Positions 16,006-25,308 are shown, numbered from the stretch's first letter. The stretch: 64,000 nucleotides of DNA from J014 sp964486055 (GCA_964486055.1 CAZALE010000006.1:62001-126000), one strand, 5' to 3'. The notes: generated by a model not told the origin, from the letters alone. Made by a program: numbers and translations.

Positions 16006-18531
16006 TCATGTTTCCGTCTTGCTTATTTCGGGATCGGGATTTTCCTTGTTTTCTTCATAGTCATGCTTATAGCTTTCGTAACCGTAGTAATACCCATAAT
16101 AACCATATTCAGGGGAGGTTGAGCTTATTCCATTTAATACAACGCCGTATATTCTAGCTCCTATGCTGTTCAGCCTTTGCTTAAAGCGTTTTAAAAGATG
16201 CATCGAGCTTTTTCCAGCCATGGCTACAATTACTACACCATCAACTAATGTGGATAGTATGGCAGCATCTGCAAAAGAGATGGCTGGTGGAGAATCTATT
16301 ATTACATGCTTAAAGTTGGTCTTCAGGTAGCTAAGTAAAGCTTTCATTTCAGTTGAGCCGAGTAACTCAGCTGGATTCGGTGGTAGAGGACCGCTTGTAA
16401 TGATTTTCAATTTTGGTAGGCCTTCAGGTGATTTTAATAAATCCTGAAGCTCTTGATCGCCAGATAGATAATTAGTTAGACCGACCGAATTCTTAAGCGA
16501 GAAATGTTGGTGTATCCTCGGGCGACGCAGGTCGCAATCAATCAAGACAACATCTGCACCAGCTTGAGCAAGCGCAACGGCCGTATTTACAGCAATTGTG
16601 GTTTTACCTTCGGAAGGCTGGGAGGAGGTAATTAAGATAGTTTGTGGAGGTCTACCTGCTGATGAAAATAGTAATGAAGTTCTTAGATGGCGAAATGCTT
16701 CGGCCGTAGCTGAGGATGTCTCTCTAAGGGTTATCAGTGCAGCAGATGTATTACCGTTGATCTCGCTACCCAGTGATTTGACTTTCTTTTTCTCTTGCGC
16801 CTCAGGTATGAGGGCCAAGGTTGGTAGATTAAGATGTCTGGTAATATCATCAACGTCTCTTACTGAATCATCCAGATAATCCATCAGAAAAGCTAAACCT
16901 ATACCTAGGAACAGCGAGACTATTAAGGAGATAAGTATATTCCTGTTTCTAGGTGGTCCTATTGGTGAGTCCGGTTTAGACGCTTTGCTTGATACAGCTA
17001 CGTTATCAGGACGACTTGAGCTTATAGCAGACTCTAATTCTTTTTGTCTCTGTACGTAAGTGTTCAATAGGCTACGACTGGTTTCTATTTTTTGAGTCAA
17101 ATCGGTAAGACTCATTGCTGCTTGTCCTTGCTGATTTGCTTTTTCTACTTCACGCAAATAGGATTCTTTAGCCTGGGCTTCTCTTTTTCTTGCTGAATTG
17201 AGCTGAGCAGCGAGACCTGTCAAAATCTCCTTTTTAGCTCTTTCTTCAGCTTGTTTACTTTCTTGTTCAATTTGTGCTGACTCCTCTTGCCTTATTTTCT
17301 CTTTTCCTTCCTGTAACTTTTGAATCGTAGCCTCAATTTGTTTAACCTTTGGGTTCTCCGGAGTGTATCTAGCTAATAATGCGGCTCTTTCGCTTTCAGC
17401 AGCTTTTATTTTATTGTCTATTTCATTAAGGCGAGCGTCTAAAGAATTTTTCTTCGCGATAATATTTCCCCGCAATGTTGATATAAATTCACTATTTGGA
17501 GTTTCGCGGGAAACTATGGAGAAAATCTCCCCACGATTAGCAGCTTGGAGCGCAGCTTCATACATCTGCTCGAGTTTTCGTCTTTCTGCTTCAGCCTTTA
17601 GCCATTCTTCACTTTTACTTCGTAGAATACCTGCAGTAAGCTCTTGTCCTTTTTCAGCCAATGGCAACCCACTTTCTCTCATTTGTGCTATTCTCTGGTT
17701 TTCCAGCTCTGCGATATTTTCTTGAAGCTGATCAATAGACTTTGTAATATCTTCAAGAGACTTCTGCATTCCTTCAGTTTCTCGTCTGATAGTGCGTTCT
17801 ATGTAAACTTCCGCTATTGTATTTGCGAGAATCGCTGCTAATTCTGGGTTAGGATTGGTAACGTTTATAGAGAAAAGATTAGTTCTCTCTTCTTGGACTA
17901 CATCAACTCCTGGTAACAAGTTTGCTGTTACCTTTTCGACGGCCTCCTTTTCCTCGGGCGATAGTTTAGCTTCTAGATTGTCTAAACTCTTTTGAAAATC
18001 ACTCTCATTGACGACGGGTAGAAAAGTTTGCTCTTGTTTATCTTTTTCAGACTCGAATATTGATTTAAATAATGCTGTAATCCCAGAATTTCTTCTAGTT
18101 ATTGAATCGGGGTTTCTGTATAAACCTAATCTCACTACGACTTCTTTCATTAATTCAGGACTCTCTAGGAGTTTCTCTTGTGTGTTGTAATAATTAAGGT
18201 CATATCCGAAGTTTATGTTTATCGTATCTTTTGATTGTATTTTTGGCTTAGGCGGTTCAATTAATAGGATCGCAGTGGCTTGATAGATCGAAGGCTGTCG
18301 ATACATATATAGGGCTGTTAGTGTCGTTATGATTAATACTAGCGCTATTACTAACGGAAGCCTCTTATAAATTACCAATAAATAATCTCGAGGATTGAAT
18401 TTTTTCTCTAAAATATCCTCACCATAGGCATAGCTAGCAAAATATCTCGGCCCTTCTTCTTGATATGTTATCGCATTCTTGTTTGCCTCTAACTCTTTAG
18501 GTAGAGGCAATAATCTTTCATCTTTTTCCAT
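16006..18531 (-). CDS. Polysaccharide co-polymerase / BY-type tyrosine autokinase (Wzc-like)
   Basis: The 841-aa inner-membrane protein regulates export of capsule, O-antigen or exopolysaccharide. It has a Wzz-type N-terminal domain with a first membrane helix (LPLVIALVLIITTLTALYMY, near residue 55) and a long periplasmic coiled coil (about residues 260-530). A second helix (ILISLIVSLFLGIGLAFLM) lies near residue 550. The cytoplasmic BY-kinase domain has Walker A SSQPSEGKTT near residue 640 and Walker A' VLIDCDLRRP near residue 665. The C-terminus has a tyrosine cluster (YGYYGYYYGYESY) near residue 815, the autophosphorylation tail. Its substrate genes are probably those at 46.7-51.9 kb; no outer-membrane Wza gene is visible. 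A conserved AAGGAG lies 13 nt before the ATG. Confidence 0.92.
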   Translation of the reverse strand: MEKDERLLPLPKELEANKNAITYQEEGPRYFASYAYGEDILEKKFNPRDYLLVIYKRLPLVIALVLIITTLTALYMYRQPSIYQATAILLIEPPKPKIQSKDTININFGYDLNYYNTQEKLLESPELMKEVVVRLGLYRNPDSITRRNSGITALFKSIFESEKDKQEQTFLPVVNESDFQKSLDNLEAKLSPEEKEAVEKVTANLLPGVDVVQEERTNLFSINVTNPNPELAAILANTIAEVYIERTIRRETEGMQKSLEDITKSIDQLQENIAELENQRIAQMRESGLPLAEKGQELTAGILRSKSEEWLKAEAERRKLEQMYEAALQAANRGEIFSIVSRETPNSEFISTLRGNIIAKKNSLDARLNEIDNKIKAAESERAALLARYTPENPKVKQIEATIQKLQEGKEKIRQEESAQIEQESKQAEERAKKEILTGLAAQLNSARKREAQAKESYLREVEKANQQGQAAMSLTDLTQKIETSRSLLNTYVQRQKELESAISSSRPDNVAVSSKASKPDSPIGPPRNRNILISLIVSLFLGIGLAFLMDYLDDSVRDVDDITRHLNLPTLALIPEAQEKKKVKSLGSEINGNTSAALITLRETSSATAEAFRHLRTSLLFSSAGRPPQTILITSSQPSEGKTTIAVNTAVALAQAGADVVLIDCDLRRPRIHQHFSLKNSVGLTNYLSGDQELQDLLKSPEGLPKLKIITSGPLPPNPAELLGSTEMKALLSYLKTNFKHVIIDSPPAISFADAAILSTLVDGVVIVAMAGKSSMHLLKRFKQRLNSIGARIYGVVLNGISSTSPEYGYYGYYYGYESYKHDYEENKENPDPEISKTET

Positions 18532-18669
18532 ATTGACTCTGAAACTCCTTATCCTTTCAGCACATTCACAAAATATAACACATTCTATACAATTTTGCTC
18601 ATCAGTTCATATCCTGATGAGCAATTTAATTTGATTGAGTTGAGTAAATCTTGAATTCAAATAATAGTT

Positions 18670-18699
18670 TTGTTCGAGGCAATTTGAGGATGTTATAAT
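18670..18699 (+). promoter_or_regulatory. Sigma-70-type promoter for the NfnAB-like gene
   Basis: TTGTTC (18670-18675) and a consensus TATAAT (18694-18699) are separated by 18 bp. Transcription would start near 18706, about 17 nt before the ATG at 18723. Confidence 0.5.
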
Positions 18700-18722
18700 T
18701 TTCACAAAGAAAGTAAGTTATT

Positions 18723-21700
18723 ATGACAGCCGGGATTGAAGCGAAGCAGTATGATTTTGAGTTAGGAATACCTGGATTTTGGTATTCAGATTTGTACTCG
18801 CCAGACAAGTTAAGAGATTTGACAGAAAGATTTCATGAGGACTTAGCAGGCAAAGATACAAACCTCGCTCAGCAGCTAAGACATTATATAAAGGCGCGTG
18901 GCGCTGGATATGAAAAAAGGGAAGAATCTAAAATCCTCGTAGATGCAGCAGTTTACCTTTCAGAGTTCATTGCGAAGCTTTTCAGAATAGAGCGGTATCG
19001 AAGCAAACTTTACAAACAAATAACAGAGCAAGATGATATTTGGAAGTATAAGTTTTTTGTGCAACGTCGCGCAATAAAAAAGTTTCCAGCAGATAAAATT
19101 AATTCTTCGAATTCATCGGAACTTGAAGAGGCCGTAAGGGAGCTTCGTTTCGTTATTTTTAGTGAAACACTCATTTACGATGAAGAATTAGCAATAGCAA
19201 AAATAGTCGTTAGGCTATTAGAGGCTGAAGAAGAGTTATCTAAGGGGCAGCAATCTGAGTCTTCAATCGAGACGTTAAAAAAACTTTCGGACGGATTTGA
19301 GAAGCTGAAAGATAGGGCTTTAGGAAAAGCATTGGCAAGCAGAGCTGCAGGAATCAATGAATTAGGAAACCTTCTATTAGTAAAGTCTGCGCTTGAGATA
19401 ATGGAGGAGTGGTCTGCGAATCATTTTTTCAAAGGGGGTAAAAAGAACTGGCAGTCGTTCAGAGTCCCACACAGTTTGGACTATCAGCATTTGGTCAGAT
19501 TAGAACGCTATGACTCATCAAAACCCGAGGCGATGAGGGCATTGCCAGAGGATCTACGTCGCAGGGATGGATTCAAGTTAACAGATGATAGAGGAACATT
19601 GCGTGAGGCTCTGTATGAAGTGAACTACTGTCTAATATGTCACGAGAGATTAAAGGACTCCTGCTCTAATGGTTTACGGGATGCGAACGGGCAAGCGCGT
19701 AGAAATCCCTTGGGCATTCTACTTGAGGGCTGTCCGCTCGATGAAAAAATTTCGGAGATGCATCTTCTCAAGCGCCAAGGTGATCCAATAGCCGCGTTAG
19801 CCTTAGTCACAATTGATAATCCGATGTGTGCTGGTACAGGACATAGGATCTGCAATGATTGCATGAAAGCATGCATCTTTCAGAAGCAAGAGCCAGTTAA
19901 TATACCGAAAGCTGAGACTTCTGTTTTGACTGACGTCCTCTCCCTGCCTTATGGTTTTGAAATTTATAGCCTTCTTACTAGGTGGAATCCTCTCAACGCA
20001 AGACGTCCATATGCCTTACCATACAATGGCAAAAACGTCTTAGTGGTAGGCTTGGGACCAGCAGGGTACACGCTGGCTCATTATCTATTAAACGAGGGTT
20101 TCGGAGTTGTCGGCATCGATGGATTAAAAATTGAACCACTACCAGACGAATTGACTGGTGAAAACGGTAAATTTGTGCCGAAGCCGATAAAAGATATATC
20201 TGAAATCACTAAAGAGCTAGATGAAAGAGTTTTATCAGGATTCGGCGGTGTATCTGAATACGGAATAACCGTCAGATGGGATAAAAACTTTCTAACAATT
20301 CTTCAGCTACTTCTTTCTAGAAGAAGGTTTTTCAGAGCATATGGTGGCGTTCGCTTTGGAGGTACTCTCACCATTGAGGATGCGTGGAGTTATGGTTTTG
20401 ACCACATAGCTATCGCAACTGGAGCTGGTAGGCCCACCTTCGTAAAGATGAAAAATAATCTGATTCGTGGAATTCGAAAAGCGTCTGATTTTTTAATGGC
20501 TCTACAGCTTACAGGTGCTTTCAAGAAGGACACATTTTCTAACCTGCAGATTCGATTACCAGCTGTAGTGATCGGCGGAGGACTAACTGGTATCGATACT
20601 TCTACAGAGCTTTTTGCATACTATCCCGTCCAAGTTGAAAAAATACTTGAAACTTACGAGCAAGTGGCAGAAGAGTTTGGTGAAGAAAGAGTTTGGCAAA
20701 ATTTGGATGAAGAAGAAAAGCAAATTTTGGCTGAATTTTTGGAACACGGTAAAGCCGTAAGAGCAGAGCGCAAAAGAGCTGAACAAGCAGGCGAAAAACC
20801 AGATTTCATAAAACTTGTGCGAGGTTGGGGTGGCGTTTCACTAGTTTATCGAAAACGACTTCAAGATTCGCCAGCTTACAGATTAAATCACGAGGAGGTG
20901 CAGAAAGCGCTCGAAGAGGGCATCAATTTTGTTGAGTTAATGGATCCGCGCGAAGCTGTCCCAGATGAGTTTGGAGCTGTTAAGTCAATAATATTTGAGC
21001 GTCAAAGATATGATCAAGAAACTGGTAAATTCGTGAGTACCGGCGAGATGGTTGAGTTTCCTGCAAGAACTGTTTGTATTGCCGCTGGTACATCTCCGAA
21101 TGTCATTTACGAGAAAGAAAACCCTGGGACTTTTAAACTCGATCCCAGTGGCCAATATTTCATGCCTCATAAATTGATTCGAGATAATGGACAGTGGACA
21201 TTAACTCCTGCAAAGCAGGACGGCACAGCGTTTTTCACTTCTTACCAAAAAGACGGAAAATTCATATCCTACTACGGTGATAATCATCCGATATATGCAG
21301 GCAATGTCGTTAAGGCAATGGCCTCGGCAAAATTGGGATATGAGAAAATAGTTGAATTATTTTCAGATTTCTCTGCTGAGGCGAAAAGCGCAGATATTTT
21401 CGATGCATTGACTCAAAAACTAGATGAACAACTTCGTGCATTTGTGGTTCGGGTGGAAAGATTAGCCCCAGCGATCGTTGAGGTAATTGTAAAAGCGCCA
21501 CTTCAGGCTATAAAGTTTCGTCCCGGTCAGTTCTATCGACTACAAAATTTCGAGTCCAACGCCCAGTTGATAGCAGGTAAGAAGCTTTTGATGGAAGGTT
21601 TAGCGTTGACAGGTGCGTGGACAGATCCTGAAAATGGCTTGCTTTCAATGATAGTTTTAGAGATGGGAGTTTCGTCGAGACTTTGCTCGCTGTTGAAGCC

Positions 21701-22406
21701 TGGCGAAGAAGTAGTCGTGATGGGACCTACGGGTACTCCAACCGAAATTCCAGAAGGTGAGACGGTGCTCCTGGTTGGTGGCGGCCTCGGCAATGCAGTC
21801 TTATTTTCCATAGCCAAGGCGATGAAAGAGAAAAACAATCGAGTTATCTATTTTGCTGGATATAAGAATGGGGCTGATCTGTTCAAGCGAGAGGAGATCG
21901 AAAACTCTACCGATCAAGTTATTTGGGCTACTGATTACGGTAAAGAAATAATTCCTAGAAGACCTCAAGACAAGCATTTTCGTGGAAACATAGTACAGGC
22001 CATGCTAGCTTATGCCGAAGGCAAGCTTGGAAAGCAGCTTATAAAACTCTCGGAGGTAGACAGAATAATAGCAATCGGATCTGACCGGATGATGAATGCA
22101 GTTAAAGAAGCTCGTTACACGGTCCTAAAGCCATACCTAAAGGAAGATCATATTGCCATTGGCTCGATTAATTCGCCGATGCAATGCATGATGAAGGAGG
22201 TATGTGCTCAATGTTTGCAGAGGCATGTAAATCCTCATACTGGTGAAGAATTCTTCGTATTCTCATGCTTTAATCAAGATCAAAATCTAGATACAGTTGA
22301 CTTTCGTAATCTAAGCGAGAGATTAAGGGCTAATAGTGTTCAGGAAAAACTCTCGAACATGTTACTAGATAAGATTTTTCGTCACGCAGAGTTAGAGACT
22401 GTCTGA
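18723..22406 (+). CDS. Large NfnAB/SudAB-like fusion: GltD-type flavoprotein plus ferredoxin-NADP reductase-type flavoprotein
   Basis: The 1227-aa protein has four parts. Residues 1-300 are a helical region I do not recognise. Residues about 303-400 match the GltD iron-sulfur domain: CLICHERLKDSC, an insert, EGCPLDEKISEMHLLKRQGD, NPMCAGTGHRICNDCMKAC, then PVNIPKAE. Residues about 435-870 are an FAD/NAD(P) domain with GLGPAGYTLAHYL near 444 and GGGLTGIDTSTE near 617. Residues about 900-1227 are a ferredoxin-reductase module with FRPGQFYRLQ, GGGLGNAVLFSIAK near 1020 and a C-terminal cysteine set (C-x5-C-x2-C, later C) for a [2Fe-2S] cluster as in PyrK/NfnA. NfnAB and sulfide dehydrogenase carry these halves as two subunits. 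It probably transfers electrons between NAD(P)H and ferredoxin or polysulfide; the reaction is inference. Riboflavin synthase follows by 5 nt. Confidence 0.8.
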   Translation: MTAGIEAKQYDFELGIPGFWYSDLYSPDKLRDLTERFHEDLAGKDTNLAQQLRHYIKARGAGYEKREESKILVDAAVYLSEFIAKLFRIERYRSKLYKQITEQDDIWKYKFFVQRRAIKKFPADKINSSNSSELEEAVRELRFVIFSETLIYDEELAIAKIVVRLLEAEEELSKGQQSESSIETLKKLSDGFEKLKDRALGKALASRAAGINELGNLLLVKSALEIMEEWSANHFFKGGKKNWQSFRVPHSLDYQHLVRLERYDSSKPEAMRALPEDLRRRDGFKLTDDRGTLREALYEVNYCLICHERLKDSCSNGLRDANGQARRNPLGILLEGCPLDEKISEMHLLKRQGDPIAALALVTIDNPMCAGTGHRICNDCMKACIFQKQEPVNIPKAETSVLTDVLSLPYGFEIYSLLTRWNPLNARRPYALPYNGKNVLVVGLGPAGYTLAHYLLNEGFGVVGIDGLKIEPLPDELTGENGKFVPKPIKDISEITKELDERVLSGFGGVSEYGITVRWDKNFLTILQLLLSRRRFFRAYGGVRFGGTLTIEDAWSYGFDHIAIATGAGRPTFVKMKNNLIRGIRKASDFLMALQLTGAFKKDTFSNLQIRLPAVVIGGGLTGIDTSTELFAYYPVQVEKILETYEQVAEEFGEERVWQNLDEEEKQILAEFLEHGKAVRAERKRAEQAGEKPDFIKLVRGWGGVSLVYRKRLQDSPAYRLNHEEVQKALEEGINFVELMDPREAVPDEFGAVKSIIFERQRYDQETGKFVSTGEMVEFPARTVCIAAGTSPNVIYEKENPGTFKLDPSGQYFMPHKLIRDNGQWTLTPAKQDGTAFFTSYQKDGKFISYYGDNHPIYAGNVVKAMASAKLGYEKIVELFSDFSAEAKSADIFDALTQKLDEQLRAFVVRVERLAPAIVEVIVKAPLQAIKFRPGQFYRLQNFESNAQLIAGKKLLMEGLALTGAWTDPENGLLSMIVLEMGVSSRLCSLLKPGEEVVVMGPTGTPTEIPEGETVLLVGGGLGNAVLFSIAKAMKEKNNRVIYFAGYKNGADLFKREEIENSTDQVIWATDYGKEIIPRRPQDKHFRGNIVQAMLAYAEGKLGKQLIKLSEVDRIIAIGSDRMMNAVKEARYTVLKPYLKEDHIAIGSINSPMQCMMKEVCAQCLQRHVNPHTGEEFFVFSCFNQDQNLDTVDFRNLSERLRANSVQEKLSNMLLDKIFRHAELETV

Positions 22407-22411
22407 TTTTT

Positions 22412-23008
22412 ATGTTTACGGGAATCGTAGAGGAGGTTGGAACAGTTCAGAAAATAGAGCGATACGGTGAGACAGCCAGAATAGAAATTTCAGCTGAGAT
22501 AGTAAACAAAGATACTAGAGAAGGCGATTCAATAGCCGTAAGTGGAGTTTGCCTTACAGCCGTGCAAGTAAATCCGGATTCATTCATCGCTGATGTATCA
22601 AAAGAAACATCGGATAAAACAACTCTCGGAAGAATCAGTGTAGGCGCAAAAGTTAATTTAGAGAGAGCTTTGACATTACAAACTAGGCTTGGCGGGCACT
22701 TGATATTAGGTCACGTCGATGCCTGTGGTAAGATCGTCGAACTAGAAAGTGCTGGAGATTACTCGACTATCAAGATTTCATATCCACCTGAGTTCAGTCA
22801 ATACCTTGTTTATAAAGGCTCCATAGCAGTAGAGGGAATTTCTCTGACCATCGCGAGGTTAACCGATGAGTGGTTTGAAGTTGCTATAATTCCCAAAACA
22901 TGGGCTCAGACAAATCTATCTTACTTAAAACCCTTAGATTCAGTTAACTTAGAGTTCGACATACTCGCAAAATATGTTGAGAGAATCCTAGCCGTAAAAA
23001 GGATGTAG
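22412..23008 (+). CDS. ribE: Riboflavin synthase alpha chain
   Basis: The 198-aa enzyme dismutates two molecules of 6,7-dimethyl-8-ribityllumazine to riboflavin. It begins with the diagnostic MFTGIVEEVGTV and is built from two lumazine-binding repeats. The first has GDSIAVSGVCLTAV and VSKETSDKTTLG. The second starts at GGHLILGHVDACGKI and includes GSIAVEGISLTIA and IPKTWAQTNLSYL. Length is typical. It is 5 nt downstream of the large double-flavin oxidoreductase gene and probably cotranscribed with it, which is sensible for cofactor supply but unusual compared with standard rib operons; no other rib gene is present. A weak hairpin spans its stop codon. Confidence 0.94.
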   Translation: MFTGIVEEVGTVQKIERYGETARIEISAEIVNKDTREGDSIAVSGVCLTAVQVNPDSFIADVSKETSDKTTLGRISVGAKVNLERALTLQTRLGGHLILGHVDACGKIVELESAGDYSTIKISYPPEFSQYLVYKGSIAVEGISLTIARLTDEWFEVAIIPKTWAQTNLSYLKPLDSVNLEFDILAKYVERILAVKRM

Positions 23009-23229
23009 TTATTTCAAACGGATTCAGCTACATTTTGTGTTGTTCAGAAACCTCCCGGAAATCAAGCTATAAAATTTCAAGGTAACTTTAGCTCAATGCT
23101 CTACTATAAACATTCTCCCTCTGTGAAATTATTTCAGATGATTTAAGGATTTTGAGGTATGAGAGAAAACTTACTCATTGTGCCATCGAGTCCAAATAAA
23201 TAAGCTTTTAAATATGATCTAACAATACT

Positions 23230-24816
23230 TCAATTTGATTTGTTTTTGGTTTTGATTTCTAGCAATCTGGCCTTCAATCGTTCCTTTAAAAGCTGCGTAA
23301 TTGGATGTTGGGTAATCCAATCCTTTATTTCATCCTCAGTTGCGTCCTTAGGCGGCTTTAATTTTTTAGTTTGTTTTCTTAACTCCTCCACTGAGGTTTT
23401 TTGCGGCGAATCTGAAAGCTCTAATGAATTAATGATTGAGTTTACATTCTTGATCGGAAGAAGGGTTTCACCATGAAAAATTAAAAGCTCTTCTAGCTCT
23501 GAATCAATCGATGCAATGTCTACATGCTCAAACTCTTCAGCCACAGATGTCTGTAGCTGAGATTGGATCAATTTGTCTTCAGATTTTTTTTTTGTTTCTG
23601 AAGGATTTTCAGGAATTTGCGAAAGGGTGCTTAACTTGCTTTCAAGTTTTTGTAATCGTTCCAATATATCCTCAATAGGAGTGAGACGTTTTATCTCTAT
23701 TAACTTTATGAGTCCAATTTCGAGTTGGTAACGTGGTTCTTTAGCTTGTCTGAGCCTGAATTGAATATCACTTAAGGCATGAAACAATCGTATCAGCTCT
23801 TTCTCTGTGAACTTGGAGGCTAAACTTTTTAGCTCTGCTATAGAGAATGCAGTATTTTCTAGCAACTTTTCGGGGTTTTCGAGTTTCGCTACAAGAAGAT
23901 TTCTAATAAGCTGCATTAAATCTTGGCAAAATGTAGCGAGATTTTGTCCTTTGCGGCTTATCTCTCCGACGATTGAGATTATATCGGTGGGGGATTGAGC
24001 AGATATTGCATCAATAGTACGGTGTAAAATCTCGCTACTTGCTCTCCCAAGAGCATTCATTACGTCCTCGACGACTATGGGCTTAGTCATGGTCTCCTCT
24101 GCCTGAGCATAGGCGAAGCTTATAACCTGATCAAAAGCAGTCAGCGCATCTCTCATAGATCCCTCGCCTGAGCGAGCTATCTCCCACAGCGCCTGCTCCT
24201 GTATGCTTATTTTTTCTACTTCAGCAATCTCCCGAAGTTTATCGAAGATTTTTTCTGTTGGGATCGTTTGAAATTGAAACTTTTGGCATCTTGAAAGTAT
24301 TGTTGCTGGTACGCGCTGAAGCTCTGTTGTAGCCATCAAGAATAAAACTCGGGCCGGAGGTTCCTCTAAGGTCTTCAGCAGAGCATTAAAGCTAGAGGTA
24401 GAAAGCATGTGGACTTCATCGATTATGAATATTTTGTATCTATCTCTTGCTGGAACAGTATCAACCTTTTCGATGATTATGTCACGTACCTTCTCAACTT
24501 GTGTATTCGAGGCGGCATCGAATTCGAGAACATCTATTGAGCGGCTTTCAGCAATTTCCAAGCATGATACACAGGCATTTGCATCTATTATGCAAGGCGT
24601 AGGGTTTGGCCTATCGGTTTTTTTGCAGTTGAGTGCTTTAGCTAGTATTCTTGCTAGTGTGGTCTTCCCTACTCCCCGTGGTCCTGAGAATATATAGGCT
24701 GGATGCACTCTCTCAAAGCGCACTGCATTCTGAAGAGTTTTGGTGATAGCCTCCTGTCCTACTACCTCTTCGAATCTCTGTGGACGCCATTTGCGGGCTA
24801 TAGCTTGATGTCTCAT
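23230..24816 (-). CDS. dnaX: DNA polymerase III subunit tau/gamma
   Basis: The 528-aa clamp-loader ATPase subunit. The AAA+ domain has the Walker A motif GPRGVGKTTL (residues 45-54), four zinc cysteines between about residues 64 and 85, Walker B IFIIDEVHML, the sensor 1 region LLKTLEEPP and the SRC arginine finger motif TILSRCQKF. Domain III ends before residue about 380. A charged linker and a tau-specific C-terminus (QLLKERLKARLLEI near the end) follow. Codons 408-411 contain a run of ten A residues, discussed separately, at which slippage would give a 412-residue gamma-like product. The SRP RNA gene lies immediately upstream. GGCGGAG, 10 nt before the ATG, serves as ribosome site. Confidence 0.94.
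   Translation of the reverse strand: MRHQAIARKWRPQRFEEVVGQEAITKTLQNAVRFERVHPAYIFSGPRGVGKTTLARILAKALNCKKTDRPNPTPCIIDANACVSCLEIAESRSIDVLEFDAASNTQVEKVRDIIIEKVDTVPARDRYKIFIIDEVHMLSTSSFNALLKTLEEPPARVLFLMATTELQRVPATILSRCQKFQFQTIPTEKIFDKLREIAEVEKISIQEQALWEIARSGEGSMRDALTAFDQVISFAYAQAEETMTKPIVVEDVMNALGRASSEILHRTIDAISAQSPTDIISIVGEISRKGQNLATFCQDLMQLIRNLLVAKLENPEKLLENTAFSIAELKSLASKFTEKELIRLFHALSDIQFRLRQAKEPRYQLEIGLIKLIEIKRLTPIEDILERLQKLESKLSTLSQIPENPSETKKKSEDKLIQSQLQTSVAEEFEHVDIASIDSELEELLIFHGETLLPIKNVNSIINSLELSDSPQKTSVEELRKQTKKLKPPKDATEDEIKDWITQHPITQLLKERLKARLLEIKTKNKSN
23538..23593 (-). promoter_or_regulatory. Candidate programmed slippage signal in dnaX: A10 run plus downstream hairpin
   Basis: In the dnaX mRNA, codons ACA AAA AAA AAA (408-411) form a run of ten A (T10 on the plus strand at 23584-23593). 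One extra A gives one Ile codon then TGA; one A fewer gives a stop after five codons. A stem of 10 bp (one G-U pair; CAGCTACAGA with TCTGTGGCTG, plus-strand 23538-23559) starts 24 nt downstream. Thermus dnaX uses an A9 run for transcriptional slippage and E. coli dnaX uses AAAAAAG with a hairpin, so gamma synthesis here is a well-founded inference. Confidence 0.65.
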
Positions 24817-24828
24817 TTATTAAAAGCT

Positions 24829-24858
24829 CCGCCGAGAGAGGGGTTTAAACTTTGGCGG
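24829..24858 (-). terminator. Hairpin between SRP RNA and dnaX (partial terminator or attenuator)
   Basis: CCGCC and GGCGG pair across a 20-nt loop (plus-strand arms 24829-24833 and 24854-24858), followed on the minus strand by AGCTTTTAAT. The upstream arm overlaps the SRP RNA 3' end by 2 nt, and the downstream arm contains the dnaX ribosome site. It may end SRP RNA transcription while letting some polymerase through to dnaX. Confidence 0.4.
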
Positions 24859-24956
24859 CTTCAGACTTTCCCGCAACACAGGCTGGAATTGCTACCGTTG
24901 CTCGATTCCTCGCCTAGCGGGGTTCACAACCCATGCCTTGTGCGGAGCCTGAAGCC
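24857..24956 (-). ncRNA. ffs: Bacterial signal recognition particle RNA (4.5S type)
   Basis: About 100 nt on the minus strand fold into one long hairpin. The ends pair as GGCTTCAG with CTGAAGCC. Inside is the conserved SRP stretch GTGAACCCCG, then the helix 8 apex CTAGGCGA-GGAA-TCGAGCAACGG. This has a GNRA (GGAA) tetraloop closed by CGA/UCG and the flanking AGG and AGCA internal-loop bases that bind Ffh, followed by GGTAGCA. No Alu domain is present, so it is the short form. It lies 40 nt before dnaX, a gene order seen in many bacteria. Ends are placed at the terminal helix and may be off by a few bases. Confidence 0.9.
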
Positions 24957-25308
24957 ATAAATAAAAATAACGGTAAAGTAAAAAATACACGATAAATTGA
25001 CCGAACGCAATGTAGCCGATTAAACTTCCAAACGATTTTTGATTCCAAGTTGATTTTATCAACTACTGAGGGCTATTATTCTGCACGGCACCAATCGAAT
25101 TAGTCTGCCACTCAGAGGGCTATGCAGCATATTTAATGACAAGGTAAATAGCCGCGAGTCATATCAACGCCGTAAACTACCAAAAAGCGACAGAAGCAAA
25201 TGGACTTCACCGATCAAATTCAGCAGAGATTTTAGGATTTTCGTGAATAAATCCTCGGGAGTAGAGGTCCTTGCTATACGTAGAAAATAAACTTAAACTT
25301 GATAGCAG
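24957..25308. other. Non-coding gap between the SRP RNA gene and pgsA
   Basis: These 352 bp must hold the divergent promoters of the SRP RNA (minus) and pgsA (plus), but I could not pick convincing -35/-10 pairs. A small perfect hairpin, AGTTGA-TTTTA-TCAACT, is at 25048-25064. The 9-mer GAGGGCTAT occurs twice, about 45 bp apart, near 25067 and 25112. No reading frame looks real. Confidence 0.4.
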
